Of a stretch of 33,854 nucleotides of DNA, positions 17,441-26,668 are shown piece after piece; positions within the stretch are counted from its first letter, which is position 1, and each line of letters begins with the position of its first letter. Under the pieces are notes generated by a model. It did no database searches and was not told the DNA's origin. It was given only the letters and a program-made list of their open reading frames with translations. The translations under genes were made by a program, and so were the position numbers. The stretch is from Candidatus Hecatellales archaeon B24 (GTDB taxonomy: Archaea > Thermoproteota > Bathyarchaeia > Hecatellales > Hecatellaceae). The stretch lies in the NCBI GenBank assembly GCA_001593855.1, contig LUCC01000002.1, positions 1 through 33,854 of the forward strand, in the 5' to 3' direction.

Positions 17441-17553
17441 CAGTTTTCTCCTCTACCGGGCGGGGCTGAAGAAAGGCCTCCTAGCCTTAACATGAAAGCT
17501 TAACCGGCTAAGATAAACGTTATTTCATTTTTAGGGTGCTAGCGGACGGAAAA

Positions 17554-18396
17554 CTAACCGGCCTTTTCCTCAAAAAGCTTTAAACAGTTTCTGAGAATTT
17601 CAAGCCTTGCAGCCTCCCATGAAAGCTTATCTCTGAGCCGTGCGGAAACCTCTTCATCCACGTGGAAAGGAAAGCCGTAGTCGACTTCTAACAGCATAAG
17701 CGTGGCGGCGGGAGCCGGAGGCGAGCTGAACCTGTTGAAACCCTCAGCTTTAATGCGGCTGTAGAGCACCTCTGGTTTAAGCTCTTCAGCTCCAGCTTTA
17801 AGCAGGACGGTGACTATTCTCCTTACGAGGCCGCGGATGAAGCTTTTCGCCGTGAAAACGAAGTTTATAAAGCCTTCGTGGAGGCTGACCTTCACGCCTT
17901 CGAGAGGGTTGAAGCCGAACTCAAAGGTTTTCTCCGAGGTGAAAAGCTGGGAGGCTTCAACCATGCATTTGAAGGCTTCACCCCGGTAGGGGGAGACATA
18001 AAGGTAGCGGCGCTTCAGGGCTTCCCTTCGAGGGTTGAAGGTTTTAGGAACCTTAGCCCAAGCCCAAGCCCGGATGTCTTCCGGAAGATGTGCGTTAAGC
18101 CTTTTAACCGTGAAGCTTTCAGCAGTGTTAAAGGCTATGGTTTGGCCTAGGGCGCTGACTCCACGGTCAGTTCTGGAGGCAGCCTGAAACTTGGCTTCAG
18201 CCTGCCCGCTTATAAGCTTGGAAGCCTCTAAAGCTTCAATCAGAGTTCCTCCTATGGTTGGCAGCCCTTTCTGAGGCTGGAAGCCGTAGTATCCTCTTCC
18301 ATCATAGTAAATCTTTACGGCGTAGCGTGTAGGAAGTCTGAGGGACTTCAAGAAGCTACCACCTTGAAGGTGTGCGGGCTTAGCGTTCCCTAGCAT
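17554..18396 (-). CDS. truA: tRNA pseudouridine synthase A (TruA)
   Basis: YAVKIYYDGRGYYGFQPQKGLPTIGGTLIEAL; AASRTDRGVSALGQTIAF; SFIRGLVRRIV. Confidence 0.93.
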   Translation of the reverse strand: MLGNAKPAHLQGGSFLKSLRLPTRYAVKIYYDGRGYYGFQPQKGLPTIGGTLIEALEASKLISGQAEAKFQAASRTDRGVSALGQTIAFNTAESFTVKRLNAHLPEDIRAWAWAKVPKTFNPRREALKRRYLYVSPYRGEAFKCMVEASQLFTSEKTFEFGFNPLEGVKVSLHEGFINFVFTAKSFIRGLVRRIVTVLLKAGAEELKPEVLYSRIKAEGFNRFSSPPAPAATLMLLEVDYGFPFHVDEEVSARLRDKLSWEAARLEILRNCLKLFEEKAG

Positions 18397-18913
18397 GCTT
18401 AACTATGTGTCCGGCCTCCGGGATGATAAGCTCTCTTAAGGCGAGTTCCACCGCGTTAGGGGAGCCTGGGAGGCAGAATACAGCCTTCCCCCTGCTTACT
18501 CCTGCAAGAGCCCTGGTCAGCATGGCTGGGGAGCCTACCTTCTGAAAGCTTAAAAGGCGTAGCAGCTCTCCGAAGCCTGGAAGCCTTTTCTCCAGCAGCC
18601 TTTCCACGGACTCGATGGTTACGTCGCTTTGGGAGACTCCCGTGCCTCCCATGGTGACCACCACATCAAAGTCGTGTGAGGACAGCAAGCCTTTAACAAG
18701 CCCTACTATCTGGGCTGAATCGTCGGGGATTACCTGGCGGTAGGCGACTTTATGGCCTGCTTCCTCCACGAGTTTTGCTGCCAGGCTCCCGCTTGGGTCT
18801 TCAAGAGGTTTCCCAGCCTTAAGCTCTTTCGCCTTGGATGTGCTTACCGTTATAAGGGCGAACCTAAGCTGGCTTGGGGCTTCAGCCTTATGTTTTAAGG
18901 CGGTTTCACTCAA
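18380..18913 (-). CDS. moaB: Molybdenum cofactor biosynthesis protein MoaB/MogA
   Basis: FALITVSTSKAKELK..DPSGSLAAKLVEEAGHKVAYRQVIPDDSAQI; VVTMGGTGVSQSDVTIESVERL; FCLPGSPNAVELAL. Confidence 0.93.
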   Translation of the reverse strand: MSETALKHKAEAPSQLRFALITVSTSKAKELKAGKPLEDPSGSLAAKLVEEAGHKVAYRQVIPDDSAQIVGLVKGLLSSHDFDVVVTMGGTGVSQSDVTIESVERLLEKRLPGFGELLRLLSFQKVGSPAMLTRALAGVSRGKAVFCLPGSPNAVELALRELIIPEAGHIVKHARER

Positions 18914-19446
18914 GACTTTTCCACCCTTCGAGGTTTAGGCTTGGCTTTCTTGATTTTCTTGACCACGCGTATGCTGGAGATTTGGGTGTGGGGGTATTGG
19001 CCTTCCTCATCTTTCTCGTAGGGTTTAGCCATATCCCATATGTTAAGTAGCGCCACGGCTGCGGCTGTTAGGGCTTCCATTTCAACTCCTGTCTGAGCGT
19101 AGGCTTTAACCTCTGCTGAAACCTTGATGGTGAAGTCGTCTGGAAACTGGTAGCTGACCTTCACGCCGGTTACCGGTATAGGATGACATAGGGCTACGAT
19201 TTTCGGGGTTTCCTTAGCCGCCAGCGTTGCCATAACCGTGGCGACGTTTAGGGGGTCCCCCTTCGCTATGAGGCCTTTTCTCACCCGCTTCACGGTTTCA
19301 GGCTTAAGCCTGATAAGACCTTCAGCCACGGCCTCCCTTAGAACAGCAGGCTTGCCTGAGATGTCCACCATAGCCGGTTTACCTGTCATAAGCCTGCGAC
19401 CTCCAAAAGCGAATATTCCCTGTTCACTTAAATAATAGGCTTCCAA
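18910..19446 (-). CDS. moaC: Cyclic pyranopterin monophosphate synthase MoaC
   Basis: MVDISGKPAVLREAVAEG; KGDPLNVATVMATLAAKETPKIVALCHPIPVTGVKVSYQF; GVEMEALTAAAVALLNIWDMAKPYEKDEEGQYPHT. Confidence 0.95.
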   Translation of the reverse strand: MEAYYLSEQGIFAFGGRRLMTGKPAMVDISGKPAVLREAVAEGLIRLKPETVKRVRKGLIAKGDPLNVATVMATLAAKETPKIVALCHPIPVTGVKVSYQFPDDFTIKVSAEVKAYAQTGVEMEALTAAAVALLNIWDMAKPYEKDEEGQYPHTQISSIRVVKKIKKAKPKPRRVEKS

Positions 19447-19451
19447 GCTTT

Positions 19452-20402
19452 TTACGTCTGACGTACCCTCCGGGGATAGAAAGGCTCTCTTAAGGCTACC
19501 GCCTTCCGTAAAGCCTCCTCCACAGCTCCCTGAGAAAACGGGTTGTGAAGGAGAGAAGCTACATCTATAAGGTTGTCGTTACGCATGAGGCAGGGCTTAA
19601 GCTTTCCGTCGGCTGTCACGCGAAGCCTCTTGCAGTTGGCGCAGAACTCTGAATTGTGGAAGGGGCGCACAAGCTCAACCTTAACCCTGCCATCCTTCAA
19701 ATAGTAGATTTTCCTGTTGTGGAGAGGCCTAACCTCAACCCTGCAGGCTTCAGCTTCAAGCTTTTCCTCCACAGGGTTAAGGCTTGAATAGTAGCGGCTG
19801 TAGATTTCGCTTCCGGCACCTATCTTTTCCAGCTCGATAAGCTGGAGAACCAGGTCTCTTCCCTCTATAAACTTCATGGCGGACCATATGTCCTGCTCGT
19901 TTAACCCCTTCAAGACAACCATGTTAAGTTTTACAGGTGTTAACCCGGCTTTTTCAGCTTCCGCTATGCCTTCCAGAACCCTGCCTAGCAGAGGACTTCC
20001 GGTTACACTCTCGTAGACTTCTCCTCTGAGGGATGGGAGGTTCACGTTCACCCTGGCAAGGCCTGCCTCCCTAAGCTTCCACGCGGCTTCAGAAAGCAGA
20101 ATTCCGTTGGTGGTAAGCGAAACTTCAACTATACCTTTAACCCTGGAGATTCTCCCCACGATTTCGGCTAGGTCAGACCTTAAGAGGGGTTCTCCACCTG
20201 TAAGCTTAACCTTCCTCATCTCAAGTTCTGCTGCGACTTCAACAAGACTTTGAATTTGGCTTGGGCTCAGCTCCCCGGCGGGAGAACTGCCGTAGCCTTC
20301 CCTATGGCAGTATATACACTGGAGGTTGCAGCGTTCGGTTAAAGATATTCTAAGCTGGGTTACAGGCCTTCCAAACCTGTCTAGGAGAGGCAGAAAACCC
20401 AC
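19452..20402 (-). CDS. moaA: GTP 3',8-cyclase MoaA (radical SAM)
   Basis: RISLTERCNLQCIYCHREG (CxxxCxxC), KLTGGEPLLRSDL, CxxCKRLRVTADGKLKPCL. Confidence 0.95.
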   Translation of the reverse strand: MGFLPLLDRFGRPVTQLRISLTERCNLQCIYCHREGYGSSPAGELSPSQIQSLVEVAAELEMRKVKLTGGEPLLRSDLAEIVGRISRVKGIVEVSLTTNGILLSEAAWKLREAGLARVNVNLPSLRGEVYESVTGSPLLGRVLEGIAEAEKAGLTPVKLNMVVLKGLNEQDIWSAMKFIEGRDLVLQLIELEKIGAGSEIYSRYYSSLNPVEEKLEAEACRVEVRPLHNRKIYYLKDGRVKVELVRPFHNSEFCANCKRLRVTADGKLKPCLMRNDNLIDVASLLHNPFSQGAVEEALRKAVALREPFYPRRVRQT

Positions 20403-20461
20403 ACTCCGACGAGAGATACCTAAGGCTACATAGCCTAGCCCACAAAAATAATGTTTTCCTT

Positions 20462-21151
20462 TTAGGCTGGCTGAGGAGCCGTTTTAACCTCTGCTGGAAG
20501 CTTCTGTCCAGCCATGGGGGGAGTTTCCTCTTCACCCGGCTTCCAGCCTTGCTCCTCGAACAGTTTTTCCAGCTGCCTCCTCATAAGCCTTAGGTCACGG
20601 CTTAGGTTAAAGTAGTCCGCGAAAATCTTCGTGGTTCTCAGAATACTTGTCTTGCCGAGTTTCTCCCTTTCCACGAGTCCCATTTCTAGGAGGCGTGCTA
20701 TATGCTGGTAGGCTTGAGGGCCTCTGACGCCTACAACCTTCGCCTGCGGGACAGGCTGCCTGTAGGCTATGTAGGATAAAGTTTTCAGAGGACCCTCCGT
20801 CAGCAGCGGCTTCAAGGTCAGCCTTTTAATCTTCTTGACGTATCGGGACTTAAGCTGCATGACGAATCTTCCGTCTTCCAGCTCAACGATTTCGAGGGCT
20901 CCACCTTTAACCCTGTAGCTTTCAGCCAGGCCTCTCGCTATCTCCGAGACCAGACGCTTCGAGGTTATGCCTGTTATGGAGCAGAGGGTTTTAGGTTCAA
21001 GCGGGTATCCTGAAGCGTAAAGGGCAGCCTCGATAAGCCTTCTGGCCTCCCTCTCATTTACAACCTTCTTAGGCTTCTCAGCCTTTGCAGGGGCTCCAGT
21101 TTTTTCAGGCTGTCCGGCTGCCGGGTTTTCAGGTTTCAAGCCTGCTTTCAC
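20462..21151 (-). CDS. scpB: Segregation and condensation protein ScpB
   Basis: EARRLIEAALYASGYPLEPKTLCSITG..; TEGPLKTLSYIAYRQPVPQAKVVGVRGPQAYQHIARLLEMGLVEREKLGKTSILRTTKIFADYF. Confidence 0.9.
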   Translation of the reverse strand: MKAGLKPENPAAGQPEKTGAPAKAEKPKKVVNEREARRLIEAALYASGYPLEPKTLCSITGITSKRLVSEIARGLAESYRVKGGALEIVELEDGRFVMQLKSRYVKKIKRLTLKPLLTEGPLKTLSYIAYRQPVPQAKVVGVRGPQAYQHIARLLEMGLVEREKLGKTSILRTTKIFADYFNLSRDLRLMRRQLEKLFEEQGWKPGEEETPPMAGQKLPAEVKTAPQPA

Positions 21152-21821
21152 CCTCCACGGCTTTAGACTTCAAAACTATTTTGATGTCTGAGAACTCTTC
21201 TGCCTGGTAGAGTTCTACAAGCCCCTTGGAAGCCATGAAGATTAGCATGAGAAATATTTTAACAATCTCCTTCCATGGTAGGCCTCCAGCAAGCTTTGAG
21301 AAGAGAACCTCGCCTTCCGGGATGCTTGCCTTAAGCTTATCGTAGAAGGTTTCCAGCTGCTGCTCCCATTGGAGAACCATTTTATCGTATTCGGTGAAGA
21401 GGTCTCCGGGCGGAGGCTCCAGCCGTTTAACCTTTACCAGGGCTCCAGCCTTCTCAGCCTTCAAGACCTCATCTAAAACGGCAAGTATGTCTTCAAGCCC
21501 TGTTACGGTCAGCTCAAAGCGGAAGGGAAGCTGGAGGGGTGGAGGAACATAGTCGAAGATGCGTTCAAAGCCTTTCTTCTCCTCTTCGATTTCAGCCTCG
21601 AAAATCCTTTCGGACTGAAGCCTTAGAACTATGCTGGAGGACAGGAGGGCTGTGCCTGAAGCGTTGAAGTCTACGTAGCCCATCTGCTTCATTTCCTTGA
21701 GGAAGCTTGAAAGCAGCGTTGCTATGTTTAAGTCCCATGGTCTCACCTTGCTGAGCCTCGCCAGGTCGAAGAGAACCTGCCAAGGAGGCTTAAGCCAGAA
21801 AGGCTTTTTTTCGCTGCTCAT
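21129..21821 (-). CDS. scpA: Segregation and condensation protein ScpA (kleisin)
   Basis: PPWQVLFDLARLSKVRPWDLNIATLLSSFLKEMKQMGYVDFNASGTALLSSSIVLRLQSERIF; C-terminal VLFSKLAGGLPWKEIVKIFLMLIFMASKGLVELYQAEEFSDIKI. Confidence 0.9.
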   Translation of the reverse strand: MSSEKKPFWLKPPWQVLFDLARLSKVRPWDLNIATLLSSFLKEMKQMGYVDFNASGTALLSSSIVLRLQSERIFEAEIEEEKKGFERIFDYVPPPLQLPFRFELTVTGLEDILAVLDEVLKAEKAGALVKVKRLEPPPGDLFTEYDKMVLQWEQQLETFYDKLKASIPEGEVLFSKLAGGLPWKEIVKIFLMLIFMASKGLVELYQAEEFSDIKIVLKSKAVEGESRLET

Positions 21822-21840
21822 CTGCTTCCTTTAACCTCCT

Positions 21841-24800
21841 CTAACTTACCTTGCTTACCTCCGCAACCTTGGCTGGAAGGGTGTGCACGTAGGACACCCC
21901 GTTCCTGGCGTAAACTCCGAAGAGCCTGTCCGCTCGGGAGGCCATGGGCTCCTTGAAGCTGATAACTATCATCTGAGCCCTCTTAGACTCTCTTGCCAGC
22001 AGCTCAGCCAGCCTTCCAGTGTTCACAGGATCTAAATGAGCGTCCACTTCGTCGAAAATATAGAAGGGGGAAGTTCTGGTGAGGCTTTGCAGGGCGAAAA
22101 TGTAGCATACGGATACCACGGATTTTTCTCCTCCGCTTAGGGCGGTAACAGGCATTGGAGGTTTCCCTGGGAACTCGACTATGAGGTCTAGGCCTCCGCT
22201 GAAAGGGTCTTCAGGGTTTTGAAGCTGAACCCAGCCTCTTCCACCCGTTATAGCGTTAAAGGTTTCAGCAAACCTTTGGTTAAGCTTTTCTAGGGCTGCG
22301 TAGAAGGCTTCCTTCTTCTCTTTTTCCACAGCCTCTATGAAGCGTAGGATCTCGCTTTTCTCCTCTTCAAGCTTGTTTATTTTCGCTGAAAGCCCCTTAT
22401 AGTCTCTTTTCTGAGGCTCGTAAAGGGCTGGAGCGTTCATGTTAAGCTGACTGTAAAGCCTTTCCCTTTCCTCTTCAAGCCTTCCCATCAGCATGTCTGA
22501 AAGCTTAACCTCAACCGTGGAAAGCTTTAAAGGCCTCTCGAAGCCGAGTTCTTTAAGCTCCTTAAGACACTCCTCATATTCTATTTGAAGGCGGAGCCTA
22601 CGCTCCTTTAACTCGTTAAGCTTCCCCTCCATCTTCCTTATTTCTTCTATAAGCCTCCCGTAGTCTTCATCTATCTTTTTCAGGGTGTCACCGAAACGTT
22701 TGTACTCCTCTCTTCTAGAGGCCATAAGCTCTGTAAGCTTGTCCCTTTCAGCTATAAGCTCCTTGATGGAGGAGTCTATGCCTGATATTTCAGCTAGGGT
22801 GTCCTCTTCAAGTTTAAGCTGGCGTTTAAGCTCTCTTTCAAGGCCTGTTAGCTCCTTTCTAACCGTGACAAGGTTCGGGGTGTAAACGGTTTCGAAGGTG
22901 TCCTGCAGAGACCTAAGCCTGTTGTCAACCTCGTTAAGCCTCTTGGAGAACTCTACGACTTCGGCTTCCAGCTGGGCTTTTTCGCTTTCAAGCCCTGTTA
23001 CGTATTCAGGTCTAACCTTCGCCCTAAGCCTTTCAGCCTCGCTTCTAAGCTTTGAAAGCTCGGCTTCTAGGGCTGCCTTTCCACCTTCAACCTCGTTTAT
23101 GAGGGACCTTGACTTTTCAAGCCTCCTGTTCAGAGACTCAATCTTCCTGTTAGCCTCCGATATGAGCCTCCTATTCCTCGAAAGATTATTCTTCATGGTT
23201 TCCTCTTCAGCGTCAAAGAATTTGAGGCTGTCCTCATGTCGAACCCTTTCGGATTCAAGTCTGACCAGCTCCTTTCTAAGCCTCTCCAAGTCGGCTCTAC
23301 GCCTTTCAAGAAGCTTCTCGAAGGTTACAACGGTTTCACCTACGGCGTCTATGGTTTTATCGCTGGGAACCACCTCTGAAAGGTCTATGGGCTCCCTATA
23401 GAAGCCCACCGTAAGCCTGGGTCCAGGCTCGAAAACCTCGCCTTCAACCGTTACAGCCCTGAAACCGGCTTTAGAAGCCTTCAAAGCAGCTTCAGCCGTG
23501 GAAGCAAGGAAAGTGTCGCCTAAAATGAAGTTTAAGGCTGGCTTAAACTTTGAGGAGGCATCCACGAGGGAGGCCAGCGAGCCTACTAGTCCTTCAATTT
23601 TAGGTTTGGACACCGGCTTTATGTTTCTGGCTTCTGAAAGCGGGATAATCTTGATTCTCCCAATCTTGGTCCGCTTAAGACTTTCAGCACACTTCTTAAC
23701 GATGTCTAGGTTTTCAACCACTAGCGCCTGAAGCCATCCTTCCGCTGCAGCCTCAACCGCCTGCCTGTACCTGGGAGGAATCCTGATACGCTTTCTAAGC
23801 CTTCCGTGGACGCCTCTGAGAGCTCCCATAGAGGCTAGGCTTTCAATCAGGCTTAAAGCCTTCTCCTCGGAGAGAACTCTTTCGGCTAGGTCTTTCTTGG
23901 ACTTGAAGGCTGTGACGTTCAGCTTAGCCTTCTTAACCACGCCTTCAGCCTTTCTAATCTCGTCTTCAGCCCGTGCCATCTGCTCTTTAACCCGTTCTAT
24001 CGCGTTAACTGTTTCTTCAAGGCTTTTCTCTTCTTTGCGTCTGAACTCTCTAAGCTTCTCAAGCCTTTGGGCTAGGTTGCTGAAGATTTCCTCCAGCGAC
24101 CTTCTTTTGTCTTCTATGGAGGCTATCTGGCTGATTATGCTGTTCTCCCTCTCTTTTTCACCCCTGATTTTCAGGTAGAGCTTTCCCCTTTCCGACTCAA
24201 GCCCTTTAATTTTCTTCTCCAGCTCCCTTAGGGCTGAAGCGTTAGTATCGAGGTTAAGCCTGATATCGGAAATCTTCTCCTTGATACGCTCTATTTTCTT
24301 CTGTCTCTCGGAAAGGTAGGCCTCCAACTCCTCTTTTTCTCTAACCAGCCTTCTAAGCTCCTTCTTTGCTTCCGAAGCCTGGGTTTTAAGTCTTTCCAGC
24401 TGCGCCCGCTTTTCATCCCTTCTAGCTTCAAGGTTTCTGGTGGCAGACCGGATGGAGGACAGCGTTGACTTGCGGACGGCTAGCACGGCGTTCAGGTTTC
24501 CAAGCTGAGCTTGAAGGTGAACAAGCCTGTCTCCACCCTTATCTACGACTTCCCTTGCATACTCACCGTATTCATCTTGAACCCTTCGTCTTTCAGCTTC
24601 AAGCTGGCTTCTTCTCCCTTCCAGCTCGCCTATCTGGGAGGTTAGGTTTTCTACGGCTGACTGAACTTCTTCAAGGTTCTCGAAAAGCGATTTGGCTTTA
24701 ACGGAGAGCCTTACAGCCTTGAACCTGTTGATGAGGTCTGAAAGGTAGTTGTAGCTGAGAACTATGTTTCTCCCGGTTTCCAGCTCTGTAACCCTCAACT

Positions 24801-25395
24801 TTACTTCCTCGTATTTTCCGCGGGCAACCTTAATGTTAACTTCAGCCTCTCTAAGCTCTACTTCAGCTTCTTTACGCTTCCGGTCGTATTCCGCTATTCC
24901 TATGATTTGCTCTACAGCCTTCCTTCTCTCCTCCGGGGGGCTTTCAGCAATCCGGATGGTGGTTCCCTGGAAGACTATGTTCATTCCTCCGGTAAGCGAA
25001 GCCATGGAAAGCATGTCCACTAGGACGTTCCACGAATACTTCATGCCGTTAACTTTGAGGGTGCTGGAGCCGTCAGGAGATACGCTTCTGGTTATGACCA
25101 CATCGTCAGAGTCTATGGGGATCTTCCTGTCAACATTGTCTATGTGGATGGTTACCGTAGCCCTTCTCGCCTTCTGGTAGTCGCTGTTTCCGCTGAAAAG
25201 CAGGTCTGGAAAGCTTTTCACCCTCAGCGACCTTGTGCTTCTTTCGCCTAGAACAAACTGTACGGCGTCTACGATGTTGCTTTTACCTGAACCGTTAGGG
25301 CCGACGATAACGTTCAGCCCCTTATCGAAGGTTAACACTGTCTTACGTGCGAAGGTTTTGAAGCCTGAAAGCTCCAGCCTTTTGATGAGAACCAT
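21841..25395 (-). CDS. smc: Chromosome segregation protein SMC (canonical)
   Basis: MVLIKRLELSGFKTFARKTVLTFDKGLNVIVGPNGSGKSNIVDAVQFVLGE; hinge ASMGALRGVHGRLRKRIRIPPRYRQAVEAAAEGWLQALVVE; LSGGEKSVVSVCYIFALQ; YIFDEVDAHLDPVNTGRLAELL. ORF track starts at 25467, but ATG 25395 gives the canonical N-terminus. Confidence 0.96.
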   Translation of the reverse strand: MVLIKRLELSGFKTFARKTVLTFDKGLNVIVGPNGSGKSNIVDAVQFVLGERSTRSLRVKSFPDLLFSGNSDYQKARRATVTIHIDNVDRKIPIDSDDVVITRSVSPDGSSTLKVNGMKYSWNVLVDMLSMASLTGGMNIVFQGTTIRIAESPPEERRKAVEQIIGIAEYDRKRKEAEVELREAEVNIKVARGKYEEVKLRVTELETGRNIVLSYNYLSDLINRFKAVRLSVKAKSLFENLEEVQSAVENLTSQIGELEGRRSQLEAERRRVQDEYGEYAREVVDKGGDRLVHLQAQLGNLNAVLAVRKSTLSSIRSATRNLEARRDEKRAQLERLKTQASEAKKELRRLVREKEELEAYLSERQKKIERIKEKISDIRLNLDTNASALRELEKKIKGLESERGKLYLKIRGEKERENSIISQIASIEDKRRSLEEIFSNLAQRLEKLREFRRKEEKSLEETVNAIERVKEQMARAEDEIRKAEGVVKKAKLNVTAFKSKKDLAERVLSEEKALSLIESLASMGALRGVHGRLRKRIRIPPRYRQAVEAAAEGWLQALVVENLDIVKKCAESLKRTKIGRIKIIPLSEARNIKPVSKPKIEGLVGSLASLVDASSKFKPALNFILGDTFLASTAEAALKASKAGFRAVTVEGEVFEPGPRLTVGFYREPIDLSEVVPSDKTIDAVGETVVTFEKLLERRRADLERLRKELVRLESERVRHEDSLKFFDAEEETMKNNLSRNRRLISEANRKIESLNRRLEKSRSLINEVEGGKAALEAELSKLRSEAERLRAKVRPEYVTGLESEKAQLEAEVVEFSKRLNEVDNRLRSLQDTFETVYTPNLVTVRKELTGLERELKRQLKLEEDTLAEISGIDSSIKELIAERDKLTELMASRREEYKRFGDTLKKIDEDYGRLIEEIRKMEGKLNELKERRLRLQIEYEECLKELKELGFERPLKLSTVEVKLSDMLMGRLEEERERLYSQLNMNAPALYEPQKRDYKGLSAKINKLEEEKSEILRFIEAVEKEKKEAFYAALEKLNQRFAETFNAITGGRGWVQLQNPEDPFSGGLDLIVEFPGKPPMPVTALSGGEKSVVSVCYIFALQSLTRTSPFYIFDEVDAHLDPVNTGRLAELLARESKRAQMIVISFKEPMASRADRLFGVYARNGVSYVHTLPAKVAEVSKVS

Positions 25396-25537
25396 GACAA
25401 AAGATAATAGCTTAATTGTTAAATTAAAGGTTAATATCCTAATTCTTGGTAAGTATACATCAATCAAACATTATATTTATGCATGAAATTCGAAAGATAG
25501 AAGGCTTATCCTGAAGCTAACTTGGAGGAAAAAGCCC
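25396..25537. promoter_or_regulatory. AT-rich divergent intergenic region between smc (-) and pepQ-like (+)
   Basis: Markedly AT-rich 142 bp between divergent genes; TATA-like TTATATTTAT at 25471-25480 for the + strand gene. Confidence 0.5.
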
Positions 25538-26629
25538 TTGGAAAGCCGCTTCCTAGCCGAAAGACTTAGAAAACTTAAAGAAGAGCTTAAAAACCTCAAA
25601 CTTGAAGCATACCTCTGCCTGCACCCAGCAAACATACAATATTTCACCGGAAGCCCTCAAGCCGGCGAATTAGCCCTGGGACTGCTGGTAACCTTGGACA
25701 ATCCGCCCACCCTCTTCATACCTGAAATGGGAGCCTACCAAGCTCAACTACAAGCCAAAATAAAACTGGAAACGGAAGTTTTCAAGGTTGGAGATGAAGC
25801 ATTGAAAAAACTTAGAAACACTCTCAAAGGCTTCAAAGTTTTAGGCTTCGACGACGCTTCCCAGGCTAGGATTTCAAAGCTTAAGGTTAAAGGTTTAAGC
25901 CTTAAGCCTCATCCTGAAATCCCTGAGAAGCTTAGGGTGGTTAAGGATGAAAGCGAGCTGGAGGCGTTAAGGAAGGCTGCCAGAATTCTTAGAAAAGGCT
26001 TCGACGCTGTTTTCCAGGTTTTAAAGCCTGGCGTGCGTGAGCGTGAGGTTGCAGCAGCTGCTGAGTACGCTTTGAGGGTTGGAGGCTCAGACTTCTACGC
26101 CTTTCCCACCCTGGTGGCTTCCGGTTCTAGGTCTGCTCACCCTCACGGGTCTCCTACGGCGAGGAGGATTAGGGAGGGTGATGTGGTGGTTGTGGATTTG
26201 GGAGCGAAGTTTTCAGGCTACTGTGTTGACGCTACGAGAACCTTCATGGTTGGAAGGGTTAAACCGGCTGTTTCAAAAGCTTACAGGGCTGTTTTGGAAG
26301 CCTACAGGGCTGCGGTTGGAGGGGTTAAGCCTGGAATGAGAGGGTTTGAAGCCGACATGCTTGCTAGGAAGACTATTCAGACATGGGGGTTCGGCGAGTT
26401 TTTCACCCACGGTTTGGGGCATGGAGTTGGATTGGAGGTGCATGAGGCCCCACGGCTTTCCCCAGGCAGCCGAGACCTTTTGAGGGCGGGTTCAACCTTC
26501 ACCCTTGAGCCTGGAATCTATTTGCCGGGCAGGTTTGGAGTTAGAGTTGAGAACACCGTGCTGCTGACTGAAAACGGGATTAAAGTTTTAACAGGCTGGT
26601 CTGGGAAAGAATTTATTAGCTTCAACTGA
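25538..26629 (+). CDS. pepQ: M24 family metallopeptidase (Xaa-Pro aminopeptidase/dipeptidase)
   Basis: VVVDLGAKFSGYCVDATRTFMVG; FTHGLGHGVGLEVHEAPRLSPGS; FTLEPGIYLPGRFGVRVENTV. TTG start with GGAGG upstream. Confidence 0.92.
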   Translation: MESRFLAERLRKLKEELKNLKLEAYLCLHPANIQYFTGSPQAGELALGLLVTLDNPPTLFIPEMGAYQAQLQAKIKLETEVFKVGDEALKKLRNTLKGFKVLGFDDASQARISKLKVKGLSLKPHPEIPEKLRVVKDESELEALRKAARILRKGFDAVFQVLKPGVREREVAAAAEYALRVGGSDFYAFPTLVASGSRSAHPHGSPTARRIREGDVVVVDLGAKFSGYCVDATRTFMVGRVKPAVSKAYRAVLEAYRAAVGGVKPGMRGFEADMLARKTIQTWGFGEFFTHGLGHGVGLEVHEAPRLSPGSRDLLRAGSTFTLEPGIYLPGRFGVRVENTVLLTENGIKVLTGWSGKEFISFN

Positions 26630-26668
26630 TATTTTCCATAACTCTCAGTATTGGCGGGAGAAAAGGCG

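Noticed and set aside
22898-23401. 167-aa plus-strand ORF (and similar Ser/Leu-rich ORFs at 23498-25180) opposite smc
   Set aside because: Ser/Leu-rich antisense shadow of coiled-coil coding sequence; not credible as genes.
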